DNA of 32,268 bases from an uncultured Mollicutes bacterium (GCA_947177025.1 CAMWSQ010000006.1:1-32268), one strand, 5' to 3'. Shown: positions 7,611 through 15,463, counted from the stretch's first letter. The notes: a model not told the origin generated them from the sequence alone. Numbers and translations are program-made.

Positions 7611-7627
7611 GAGGCCTTATTTTTTTG
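7592..7627 (+). terminator. Strong hairpin terminator inside the rhuM leader
   Basis: A perfect 10-bp GC-rich stem (GGCCTCTCAC / GTGAGAGGCC) closes a CTCAT loop and is followed by TTATTTTTTT. It is between the promoter and the gene, so most transcripts should stop here unless antitermination occurs. It could be an attenuator or the 3' end of a roughly 105-base small RNA. Confidence 0.85.
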
Positions 7628-7649
7628 AGAAAAACAGGAGGAATCAAAA

Positions 7650-8528
7650 ATGAATAATCAAAAAAACATTTATGAATTAATCAAATTTGAGGATGGTGAA
7701 TTCTCACTAGATGTTAATGTAAGCCCTAATGAAGATACTGTTTGGTTAACTCAAGCAGAAATAGCGTTATTATTCCAAAAGGATAGAAAAACCATTACTA
7801 CTCACATACGCAACATACTTACATCTTATGAATTGGATGTCAACTCAGTATGCTCGTTTTTTAAGCATACTGCCTCTGATGGTAAAACTTATAATGTGAA
7901 ATATTACAATCTTGATATGATAATTTCAGTAGGATATCGTGTCAATTCAAAAAGAGGTATCCTCTTTCGTAAATGGGCTACCTCTATCTTAAAACAATAT
8001 ATGTTGAATGGTTACTCAATAAATGATAAGCGCTGTTTAGAGTGTAAAGAAAACCTTATCAGTTTGAATAATAAAGTAGATTATTTGATGAATGATAATC
8101 ATTCTACACATCAAAGATTAGATTCATTAGAACAGCCTAATACTTTGTTATCTGATAAACTATTCTATGAAGGAGATATCTTTGATGCATATTCTTATAT
8201 TAAACAATTGTTCACTTCTGCCAAGTCATCAATTACTCTTATTGATGGATATGTTGATTTATCTGTTTTAGATATGCTCGTGGGCATTTCTCTACCAATT
8301 ATTATCTATACTTATCCATCTTCTACATTAACCAATCAAGATATAGAAAAGTTTTCTATCCATCATAATCTTACAGTTGTTAAAACAAATAAGATACATG
8401 ACAGATTCATTATTATAGATGATTCTATCTATTTATGTGGTTCTTCTATTAAGGATGTAGGTAAAAAGAGATTTGTTCTGACTAGGCTTGAATTCATATC
8501 TAAAGATGATTTATTAAAAAAATATTAA
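7650..8528 (+). CDS. RhuM-family protein with C-terminal phospholipase-D-like domain
   Basis: This is a 292-residue protein. Residues about 28-125 match the RhuM family (VWLTQAEIALLFQKDRKTI, then NLDMIISVGYRVNSKRGILFRKWAT), a domain found in pathogenicity islands, prophages and near restriction systems. A linker at about 130-165 is followed by a PLD-like module with HDRFIIID (His250 to Asp257) and GSSIKD. It has the His and Asp of the HxK(x4)D motif but Arg in place of Lys, and only one copy. It is the only protein gene on the + strand besides the leading fragment. AGGAGG is 8 bases before ATG. A nuclease, toxin or defence role is inference only. Confidence 0.85.
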   Translation: MNNQKNIYELIKFEDGEFSLDVNVSPNEDTVWLTQAEIALLFQKDRKTITTHIRNILTSYELDVNSVCSFFKHTASDGKTYNVKYYNLDMIISVGYRVNSKRGILFRKWATSILKQYMLNGYSINDKRCLECKENLISLNNKVDYLMNDNHSTHQRLDSLEQPNTLLSDKLFYEGDIFDAYSYIKQLFTSAKSSITLIDGYVDLSVLDMLVGISLPIIIYTYPSSTLTNQDIEKFSIHHNLTVVKTNKIHDRFIIIDDSIYLCGSSIKDVGKKRFVLTRLEFISKDDLLKKY

Positions 8529-8591
8529 AATTTGTTTGCAAAACATTGAAATAATTCTTCACAGAAAAAGGTATATTACGCTAGTATAATT

Positions 8592-8652
8592 CTGTTTATA
8601 CGCCACCCAAAATGAAAAAACAAGGTCTAAGGATTTCCCTAGACCTTTTATT
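8592..8652. repeat. Degenerate copy of the tRNA-His 3' end plus terminator
   Basis: The sequence CTGTTTATACGCC...CCAAAA followed by AAGGTCTA...CCCTAGACCTTTTATT matches, in the same order, CTGTTGTGCGCC...CCAAAA and AGGTCTAGG...CCCTAGACCTTTTATT at 6933-6990. The terminator part is nearly identical and the tRNA part is decayed. It bounds a segment of about 1.65 kb holding the VOC and rhuM genes, as expected for an old insertion at a tRNA 3' end or a decayed tRNA duplicate. Confidence 0.5.
8622..8647. terminator. Bidirectional terminator between rhuM and the BspA-like gene
   Basis: AAGGTCTAAGG / CCCTAGACCTT pair with one mismatch around an ATTT loop. T-runs follow on both strands (TTTTATTT on +, GTTTTTTC on -). 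It ends both convergent genes. Confidence 0.8.
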
Positions 8653-8668
8653 TCTATAATTATAACTT

Positions 8669-11600
8669 TTATTCCTTATATCCCCAGTTTACAATAATGG
8701 AATTGTAGTCTTCTCTTGCCCAATATGAACTCCAATTACTAGGCTTTGAATTGGCTTCACAATTAATTACCAACTTATTGCAATTATCAAAGGCATAAGA
8801 TTCTATGCTTGTTACGCTAGCTGGAATTATTATACTCTTTAGTTTTTTACAACTATCAAAGGCAGATCTCCCTATGCTTGTAACACTATCTGGGATTATT
8901 ACTGATGTAATAGTATTAAATCTATTAAATTGATAGTTTCCTATTTCCGTTATTGTATTTGGTATTTCTATACTTGTTACTTCTTCCCATTCGTTATTAC
9001 TATTTCTTAGATAAAAATGATTTGAATTAAAGGAAAAAATAGAATTATTTAAACTAATATTACACCAGTCTTCTATGGTTCCTTCATAGAAGATACTAGT
9101 TATTTTGTCACTCCAATAAAATGCTGAACTATCTATAGTTGTGATACTAGCAGGAAGTGTGATGCTTGTTAGATTACTACAATAAGAGAATGTATCTTTC
9201 CCTATGCTTGTTATACCACTTGGAAGTATTATGCTTTCTAGACTACTACAATTAGAGAAGGCCTTATTACCTATGCTTGTAACACTATCTGGGATTGTTA
9301 TTGATGTAATAGTATTGAATCTATTAAATTGATAGTTTCCTATTTCCGTTATTGTATTTGGTATTTCTATACTTGTTACTTCTTCCCATTCGTTATTACT
9401 ATTTCTTAGATAAAAATGATTTGAATTAGAGGAAAAAATAGAATCATTTAAACTAATATTACACCAGTCTTCTATGGTTCCTTCATAGAAGATATTAGTT
9501 ATTTTGTAACTACAGAGAAATGCTGAACTGTCTATAGCTGTGATACTAGCAGGAAGTGTGATACTTGTTAGATTACTACAAAAATAGAATGTATTGTATC
9601 CTATGTCTGTTATACCACTTGGAATTATTATGCTTTCTAGACTACTACAATTAGAGAAGGCGGATGTCCCTATATTTGTGATATTATCTGGGATTGTAAT
9701 ATTTGTTAGATTACTACAACCATAAAAAGCAGAGTTTCCTATACTTGTGACATTAACTGGAATTATGATCTGTGCGAGATTGCTACATCCATAGAAGGCA
9801 CTATTTCCTATGCTTGTAACACTATCTGGGATTGCTATTGAAGTAACATTATTAAATCTTTTAAATCGATAGTTTCCTATTTCCGTTATTGTATTTGGTA
9901 TATCTATACTTGTTATTTCTTCCCATTCATTATTACTATTTCTTAAATAAAAATGATTTGAATTAGAGGAAAAAATAGAATTATTTAAACTAATATTACA
10001 CCAGTCTTCTATAGTTCCTTCATAGTAGATATTAGTTATATTGTCACTCCAATGAAATGCTGAACTATCTATAGCTGTAATACTGGCAGGAAATGTGATG
10101 CTTGTTAGATTACTACAAGAATAGAATGTATCTTCCCCTATGCTTGGTATACCACTTGGAAGTATGATGCTTTCTACACTTTCACATCCCCAGAAGGCAT
10201 TATTTGGTATTCTTTCTCCTCCAGTAACGATTACTTCTTTCAAACTGCTTGGTATACCTGTCGAACTATAATGTGTAAAACCTGTTGACCCCTCTGCCCC
10301 GAAGATACACCCAAAATGTGTATTTCTTTTTTCTGTTATACTTTGTCCTACAAATGGAATGGTCAGAGATTTAATGCCATTAAATCCATAAAGAGCATAG
10401 TTTCCTATTTCTGTTATCGTATCTGGTATGATTACTTCTTCTATATTTGTTGCTTCTTCCCATTCATTTTCACTATTTCTTAAATAAAAATGACTTGCAT
10501 ATAGCATTGGCGTACTATTTGATTGTATTTTACACCAATCTAATAAAGTTCCTTCATAGTAAGTATTTGTGAGACTGCTACAACCAGAGAAGGCAGTTGT
10601 TCCAATTCTTGTTATACTTGATGGAATTATAATATCTGTGAAACTACTACAGCCATAAAAAGCAGATGTTCCTATTCCTGTTACATTAACAGGAATTATG
10701 ATATCTGTGAGATTGCTACAATTAAAGAAGAGATAGTTTTCTATAGTTGTTAAATCCTTTGGAAGGATTGCACTTATTAGACTAGAACACTCAAAAAATG
10801 CATGTTGTCCTATGCTTGTGACACTGTCTGGAATTGTTATATTCTTAAGATTGCTACAATAAGAGAAGGCATATTGCCCTATTGCTGTTATTTCATTTGG
10901 AATAATTATCTCTTCCAAACTTTTTAAATCTTCCCATTCATTATTGTTATTTCTTAAATAGAAATGACTTGCATACTCCATTGGATTTGAAGATGTACTA
11001 CCTAATTGCATTTTACACCAATCTACTAGAGTTCCTTCATAATAAACACTCGTAAGTCTTTCGCAGAAATCAAATGCATATCCTTCTATACTTGTCACAC
11101 TATGTGGAATTGTGATTTTTTCTATATAGTAACACTCACTAAAGGCAGCTGTTCCTATACTATTTCCTCCTTTAATAGTTACTTCTTTTAGGCTAGTTGG
11201 GACATATTTAGAATTAAAAGAAAGTGAATCTGCTCCAAAGAGATATCCAAGGTATGTATTATTTGTTTGGTCAATATTTGCTCCTACAAATGGGATAGTT
11301 ATACTTGTCACCTTGCTACATGCCGTAAATACAGATAGTCCTATGCTTTGAACGCTTTCTGGAACAATTATAGTTGCGACATTATTAAATCCGTAGAATT
11401 GAAAGTCTCCTATTTTTTTTATCGTATTTGGTATCTCTACACTTGTGACTTCTTCCCATTCATTAATGCTATTCTTTAAATGGAAATGACTTGCATATGA
11501 CATTGGATTTGAAGATGTACTACTAAAGCTAAGATTACACCAATCTTCCAACGTTCCTTCATAATAGACATTAGTTAGATTGCTGCAGCCTCCAAAAACA

Positions 11601-12394
11601 TATTCTCCTAAGTTAACAACACTATATGGAACTACTATATTTTTTAAATCAGCACAATTAGAAAATGCAAAATCCCCTATACTTGTCACACTATCTGGTA
11701 TTATAATACTTGTTATATTATTACAACTTGAAAATGCAAAATCTTCTATACTTACAACTGGAAGATTATTATAAGAAGATAAAACATATATTTCAGAGTC
11801 TATTGCAGTGCCTATTCCTATAACACTATAACTAGTTCCACCTGCATTTAGTTCATATTGTAATCCACGGGTATGTTCTAATACTTGTATTGATTCTGTT
11901 TGTTTTGCTCCACAAATACAAGTTCTTTCTTTTGTTCCCTCCTCAGTAAAAGTAGGTTCTATAATAATAACCCATTGCCCAAATGAGTGATTTACTTCTT
12001 CTGTTTTCTTACCACAACTACATATTTGCCAATGCATAGTTTCTGTTTTGCCATACGACGTAAAAGAACAAATATGCTCTTCTTGTTTTACTGAAATTGA
12101 TTGCGTTTCTTTATATTCACAGACACTGCAGACTCTTTCTTCTAAGCCTTCAGTTGAAGTCGTTGCTTCTTTTATGATATTCCAATCACCAAATTTGTGA
12201 TTTTCTTCTGGAGATTTTTTGCCACAACTACATACCTGCCAATGCTTTGTTGAATTGCTTTTATAATCACCAGAAAAAGAACAAATATGCTCATTCTTAT
12301 CATTATTTAAATCATTATCATCAGAATTATTACAAGATGGTAAAATGAATAATCCTAGTAAAATAGTTAAAAGAAATATACTAATTTTTTTCAT
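8669..12394 (-). CDS. BspA-like leucine-rich-repeat surface lipoprotein
   Basis: This is a 1241-residue lipoprotein with lipobox ILPSC, Cys21. Two related Cys/His modules follow (about 30-100 and 103-165), each with HW..CSCGKK, then H..F(G), then paired Cys (VCSVC or TCICGA). The rest is BspA/TpLRR (LRR_5) repeats of 23 residues, of the type ITIPDSVTSIG..AF..CS.L. Six inserts of the form YEGT..DWC, most followed by HFYLRN..NEWEE, interrupt them. The C-terminus NCEANSKPSNW...VNWGYK is typical for the family. Such proteins bind host or partner-cell ligands. The start is the ATG at 12394 because GGAGGT lies 8 bases before it and inside the longer reading. The gene is repeat-rich at DNA level. 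Confidence 0.92.
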   Translation of the reverse strand: MKKISIFLLTILLGLFILPSCNNSDDNDLNNDKNEHICSFSGDYKSNSTKHWQVCSCGKKSPEENHKFGDWNIIKEATTSTEGLEERVCSVCEYKETQSISVKQEEHICSFTSYGKTETMHWQICSCGKKTEEVNHSFGQWVIIIEPTFTEEGTKERTCICGAKQTESIQVLEHTRGLQYELNAGGTSYSVIGIGTAIDSEIYVLSSYNNLPVVSIEDFAFSSCNNITSIIIPDSVTSIGDFAFSNCADLKNIVVPYSVVNLGEYVFGGCSNLTNVYYEGTLEDWCNLSFSSTSSNPMSYASHFHLKNSINEWEEVTSVEIPNTIKKIGDFQFYGFNNVATIIVPESVQSIGLSVFTACSKVTSITIPFVGANIDQTNNTYLGYLFGADSLSFNSKYVPTSLKEVTIKGGNSIGTAAFSECYYIEKITIPHSVTSIEGYAFDFCERLTSVYYEGTLVDWCKMQLGSTSSNPMEYASHFYLRNNNNEWEDLKSLEEIIIPNEITAIGQYAFSYCSNLKNITIPDSVTSIGQHAFFECSSLISAILPKDLTTIENYLFFNCSNLTDIIIPVNVTGIGTSAFYGCSSFTDIIIPSSITRIGTTAFSGCSSLTNTYYEGTLLDWCKIQSNSTPMLYASHFYLRNSENEWEEATNIEEVIIPDTITEIGNYALYGFNGIKSLTIPFVGQSITEKRNTHFGCIFGAEGSTGFTHYSSTGIPSSLKEVIVTGGERIPNNAFWGCESVESIILPSGIPSIGEDTFYSCSNLTSITFPASITAIDSSAFHWSDNITNIYYEGTIEDWCNISLNNSIFSSNSNHFYLRNSNNEWEEITSIDIPNTITEIGNYRFKRFNNVTSIAIPDSVTSIGNSAFYGCSNLAQIIIPVNVTSIGNSAFYGCSNLTNITIPDNITNIGTSAFSNCSSLESIIIPSGITDIGYNTFYFCSNLTSITLPASITAIDSSAFLCSYKITNIFYEGTIEDWCNISLNDSIFSSNSNHFYLRNSNNEWEEVTSIEIPNTITEIGNYQFNRFNTITSITIPDSVTSIGNKAFSNCSSLESIILPSGITSIGKDTFSYCSNLTSITLPASITTIDSSAFYWSDKITSIFYEGTIEDWCNISLNNSIFSFNSNHFYLRNSNNEWEEVTSIEIPNTITEIGNYQFNRFNTITSVIIPDSVTSIGRSAFDSCKKLKSIIIPASVTSIESYAFDNCNKLVINCEANSKPSNWSSYWAREDYNSIIVNWGYKE
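8903..9700. repeat. Tandem 399-bp duplication inside the BspA-like gene
   Basis: Bases 8903-9301 and 9302-9700 are direct copies of one 133-codon module. They are nearly identical over about the first 208 bases and diverge more in the rest. A third, more diverged copy begins near 9839, offset by 537 bases, which is 399 plus two 69-base LRR units. All lengths are multiples of 69 or 3, so gain or loss keeps the frame. Confidence 0.8.
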
Positions 12395-12467
12395 ATTTAC
12401 ATACCTCCACATATTCTCTATTAAGAAAAAATTATGAAATGTTAATTATATACTCAAATTTTAACAC

Positions 12468-12476
12468 ATTATAGCA
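12468..12476 (-). promoter_or_regulatory. Extended -10 promoter of the BspA-like gene
   Basis: TGC followed by TATAAT on the minus strand (TATAAT at 12468-12473). The -35 region is weak. A second TATAAT at 12445-12450 could also act. Confidence 0.5.
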
Positions 12477-12723
12477 AAAATAACAATATGAATCATAGTA
12501 TTTCAATTCCAACCATTTAGTACATAAAAGTAGGCTACATATACATTTTCATGCTTATACTTTATAACTTAAGTCTATAGGAATTATAGAATTTTCTGTA
12601 TCTGTAATTTTAAAACATATTAAAAATATCATTTGAAAGATATCTATAAAAATGAAAAACGTCGTCTTACAAATAGTGATAATTTAATTGAAATAAATCA
12701 GCAACTTACTTCCTATAAAAAAA

Positions 12724-12749
12724 CGAAGTTTAACTTGTTTTAAACTTCG
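12724..12749 (-). terminator. Intrinsic terminator of the 370-residue lipoprotein gene
   Basis: A perfect 10-bp stem (CGAAGTTTAA / TTAAACTTCG) closes a 6-base loop and is followed by TTTTTTT on the minus strand. It lies just after the gene ending at 12759. Confidence 0.85.
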
Positions 12750-12758
12750 CTAATAAGT

Positions 12759-13871
12759 TTATTTCCATTCTGTAGAGGAAATTACATCTAAATCTAGAGA
12801 ATAAAATGTTCCCTTAGGGATTCCATCTTTATCAGTATCATGATAACTTCCAATGAACATATATTTATCTTTCGTAAAGACACTACTGCATATTTTATTT
12901 ATATAAATTGCTTTTACCTGTTCGGTTTGATGATCATAATGAAAAACAATGACCCTTCTATAAATAGACATACCTGAAGGATTAACAACAACTGGAATAA
13001 ATACATCCCCATTATAAATCACTGGAATTTGGATAGAATAATACAAGTCTTTATACTCTTCTCTAGGTATGCGAAGAATAGTTTTTAATTCTGTTCCATC
13101 ATAGTAATGCAATAGGTTTGTAGCTCCATAGCTTTCCTCATCTATATATTGAACAATTCCATTTTGTATATTTATGTATTCTAATATATGTTTTGTCGCT
13201 TTATAAACTAATTGAGGATTTTCATCAAAGGTATATTTATAAATCTCAAACTCTTCGGAAAAATCTTTCAGTAAATAATAATTTCCTTTGTCTATATATA
13301 AATGATAAAATTCAACATCAAAATCCTTTTGCCTTATGACTTTGCCAGAATAATCTAGTTCAATCAAAGAGGACAATTGTGTATCTCTGTTTGTTCTTAA
13401 ATAAGCTATTTTATCCTCTAAGTAAAATACATCACATACTCGTTCATAGTCTATTAAAAGAACATTTTTGTTGAATTCTAAATCATATTCAACAAAATAA
13501 TTTGGATATATTGTTTGACCTTCATCTTGAATACGCTGCCAATAATTCATATAAATATGATTATTCATAAAGGCATAATCATCAACATAGTAGGAATCCT
13601 TACATTCCTCCTCATAAACCTTTTTATTGTTCTTATAGAATCTTAAAAAATGATGGAATGTATTAGAATCGTTTATATCGTTTATGATATAGCCAGTAAG
13701 AAAACTATATTCCTCATTGATTTCTGTAAATACCCACTCTTTTCTATCTACTTGTTTATATTTGACTTTTTCAGTTTCATACTCCTCTAGTAGCTCTGGA
13801 GCACTTATTCTACAGCTTGTTAATGTTAATAAAGATAATATTGCTAATAAAAAAATAAACCCTTTTTTCAT
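12759..13871 (-). CDS. Putative lipoprotein, probably beta-propeller-like
   Basis: This is a 370-residue exported protein with lipobox LTLTSC, Cys20. The mature part is rich in aromatic, beta-forming segments such as IAYLRTNRDTQ, YYLLKDF and MFIGSYHDTDKDG, spaced as in propeller proteins. No catalytic motif is seen and the family is not recognised. ATG 13871 is chosen over 13877 because GAGG lies about 8 bases before it, while it would touch the earlier ATG. It has its own strong promoter, whose -35 overlaps the stop of the DUF2188 gene, and its own terminator. It neighbours the BspA-like lipoprotein but is transcribed separately. Confidence 0.75.
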   Translation of the reverse strand: MKKGFIFLLAILSLLTLTSCRISAPELLEEYETEKVKYKQVDRKEWVFTEINEEYSFLTGYIINDINDSNTFHHFLRFYKNNKKVYEEECKDSYYVDDYAFMNNHIYMNYWQRIQDEGQTIYPNYFVEYDLEFNKNVLLIDYERVCDVFYLEDKIAYLRTNRDTQLSSLIELDYSGKVIRQKDFDVEFYHLYIDKGNYYLLKDFSEEFEIYKYTFDENPQLVYKATKHILEYINIQNGIVQYIDEESYGATNLLHYYDGTELKTILRIPREEYKDLYYSIQIPVIYNGDVFIPVVVNPSGMSIYRRVIVFHYDHQTEQVKAIYINKICSSVFTKDKYMFIGSYHDTDKDGIPKGTFYSLDLDVISSTEWK

Positions 13872-13896
13872 AACCATACCTCACTGTTATACTTAT

Positions 13897-13925
13897 ATAA
13901 TACAAGAAATGAGGAAGTATGTCAA
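13897..13925 (-). promoter_or_regulatory. Strong promoter of the 370-residue lipoprotein gene
   Basis: A consensus TTGACA (13920-13925) is 17 bases from TATTAT (13897-13902) on the minus strand. The -35 contains the TGA stop of the preceding gene. Confidence 0.8.
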
Positions 13926-14125
13926 GCCTTCCTCATTTTGCCATCTAGGCCATGGAGCATTACTGTACTACCATCGTTCTTATTCTTACATAAGCTTTTC
14001 GCATAAGCCAATGCCTCAGCCTGCGTATCAAATAATTTAATTACTCTAGTAGAGCCTTGAATAAATACCTTCCACTCTCTTCCATTGTTGTCTCTTTTAG
14101 AAACATGATAAATTGTCTTAGCCAT
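13922..14125 (-). CDS. DUF2188 family small protein
   Basis: This 67-residue soluble protein has the DUF2188 pattern: YHVSKRDNNGREWKVFIQGS, then TQAEALAYAKSLCKN, then a short C-terminal strand ending in GKMRKA. The function of the family is unknown. AGGAGG overlaps the end of msrA and the gene starts 2 bases after the msrA stop, so it is the last gene of the CBS-GNAT-MsrA unit. Confidence 0.85.
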   Translation of the reverse strand: MAKTIYHVSKRDNNGREWKVFIQGSTRVIKLFDTQAEALAYAKSLCKNKNDGSTVMLHGLDGKMRKA

Positions 14126-14127
14126 TG

Positions 14128-14643
14128 TTACCTCCTCTTTCTTCCAGATAGTATAAATTCTTCTTCCATTTTTTCTGGATTTTTTAATGCATACTCTTGA
14201 TGTTCTTCCTCCGCTGGGTAAAATACACTTTCCTCACAAAGATCAACATATACTTTCTGGTTTGTACTCTTTTCTAAGTTTTGAATATAAGAATATGCTA
14301 TTTGTTTTTCTTCTAAATTTGAAGTATAGATACCACAAGTATAGTTTTCTCCTCTATCAATGAATTGACCTTCACCATCAAATGGATCAATATGAGAAAA
14401 ATAAATTTCTAACAAAGTCTCATAGGACACCTTAGAGGAATCATATTCAATGAGAATTGCTTCTCTATGATGAGTTTTTAAGCCTTTTACCTCTTCATAT
14501 GTTGGACAAATCTCTTTGCCACCAATAAAGCCACTGACAACCTTTTTTACTCCCTCACAGGAATAGAATGGTTCTGCAATACACCAAAAACAGCCTCCCG
14601 CAAAAACTGCAGTTTGAAGAGTAGAAACATAATGATATTCCAC
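14128..14643 (-). CDS. msrA: Peptide-methionine (S)-S-oxide reductase, 3' part of a broken GNAT-MsrA fusion
   Basis: MsrA reduces methionine-S-sulfoxide in proteins and repairs oxidative damage in the cytoplasm. The catalytic GGCFWC motif, GGxxxxPTYEEV, HREAILIEYD and YPAEEEHQEY are intact, and the domain is full length. The frame has no stop upstream until well inside the GNAT gene, and the preceding residues (NHLYLKLGF) are a GNAT tail. One extra base in an A4 run (14728-14731) separates the two halves. A GTG at 14643 gives a free MsrA of 171 residues, but its Shine-Dalgarno element is poor; a GTG at 14829 is also possible. Confidence 0.85.
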   Translation of the reverse strand: MEYHYVSTLQTAVFAGGCFWCIAEPFYSCEGVKKVVSGFIGGKEICPTYEEVKGLKTHHREAILIEYDSSKVSYETLLEIYFSHIDPFDGEGQFIDRGENYTCGIYTSNLEEKQIAYSYIQNLEKSTNQKVYVDLCEESVFYPAEEEHQEYALKNPEKMEEEFILSGRKRR

Positions 14644-14659
14644 TTGATTAACTGAATAG

Positions 14660-15463
14660 TCAAATCCTAATTTTAAATATAAGTGATTCGAAATTGGATT
14701 TAATGTATCTACATATAAAATAAGGGGTTTTCTTTTGTTCAAGTATTTTTTGACAAAGTTTTGTGACAATTCTTGCTGAATATCCTTTTCCTCTATAGGC
14801 TGGCTTAGTATATACATGACTGATTGCACAAATAGTATTAAAGTTTCTTACCAAAGATGCAATACTTACGATTTTACCATCCTCAAAGTATGCATAAACG
14901 TTTCCTTCTTTACCCCTCAATCTTTCACAATATTCTTCTACTGGCTTTTCTTGATGCATAGCTTCTAATTCAAATTCTTGATAGCACTTTGCAAGCTCTA
15001 ATACATGCTCTGACGTGCAAGGATACACACCTGTTGTATCCACAGGATTCAATTTTCTTAAAACCATTATCTTCATAGAATGAATTAGTTGAATTTCTCC
15101 ATCTTTTCTTTCTTGATAAGCTTTTAAGAAGGCTTCTGTAGCTTCTTGTTCTCCTAGCATATTTTCTACAACTAAGTTCATGCTAGATACTACATTTGCA
15201 GCGTATTCACAAAGATTTGCAGAACCAAACAAAAGTGCATTATAGGGTTCCACCTTTAAAAGTAATAAAAATTCATTTTCACTTTTAAAGGAGAATGCAT
15301 AGTTTTTTTGATTAAAAAAAGTATAGCTTTTCGCATTGAAAAAGAAAAATGCTGTTTCTATCGTTGTTTCTAAGGAATTATTCAAATATTTTTCATTCTC
15401 CTGAAGAAACTGCATTCCATCAAGATAAACTTTATATGTTATATTGCTTTTTAAACCTTTCAT
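14660..15463 (-). CDS. GNAT-family N-acetyltransferase, C-terminus frameshifted
   Basis: This is a 267-residue reading with an N-terminal degenerate module and a C-terminal FR47/GNAT domain: SHVYTKPAYRGKGYSARIV (about 214-232) is the acetyl-CoA-binding motif A. After EQKK (about 246) the last 22 residues are off-frame. The true GNAT end (PLILYVDTLNPISNHLYLKL) continues in the msrA frame. Removing one A from the A4 run gives a 444-residue GNAT-MsrA protein. The acceptor substrate is unknown. It overlaps the CBS gene by 32 bases. The break may be real, a sequencing error or programmed. Confidence 0.75.
   Translation of the reverse strand: MKGLKSNITYKVYLDGMQFLQENEKYLNNSLETTIETAFFFFNAKSYTFFNQKNYAFSFKSENEFLLLLKVEPYNALLFGSANLCEYAANVVSSMNLVVENMLGEQEATEAFLKAYQERKDGEIQLIHSMKIMVLRKLNPVDTTGVYPCTSEHVLELAKCYQEFELEAMHQEKPVEEYCERLRGKEGNVYAYFEDGKIVSIASLVRNFNTICAISHVYTKPAYRGKGYSARIVTKLCQKILEQKKTPYFICRYIKSNFESLIFKIRI
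14728..14731 (-). other. Single-base frameshift site between GNAT and MsrA
   Basis: On the minus strand the sequence is CAA AAG AAA ACC CC in the GNAT frame. Reading CAA AAG AAA CCC CTT instead (one A fewer) joins both halves without a stop. The A4 run also lets a lysine tRNA shift by +1 onto AAA. Confidence 0.6.

Larger units (their letters stand above)
12413..12758. other. 346-base intergenic region with a possible gene remnant
   Basis: This holds the BspA-like promoter, then AT-rich sequence without clear genes, then the terminator of the upstream lipoprotein gene. On the + strand, 12624-12743 is open for 39 codons without an ATG (it reads ...DIYKNEKRRLTNSDN...) and runs into the terminator. 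It may be a decayed gene end or chance. No tRNA, riboswitch or repeat was seen. Confidence 0.5.

Noticed and set aside
7507-8528. Type III toxin-antitoxin locus (repeat RNA, terminator, toxin)
   Set aside because: No tandem RNA repeats lie between promoter and hairpin, and the downstream protein is RhuM/PLD-like rather than ToxN-like.
8900-10200. Regular repeats that could be mistaken for a CRISPR array
   Set aside because: The repeats are in-frame leucine-rich-repeat codons of one gene, in multiples of 69 bases, without unique spacers of fixed length.
12395-12412. Six-residue N-terminal extension of the BspA-like protein
   Set aside because: GGAGGT, the obvious ribosome binding site of the ATG at 12394, is inside it.
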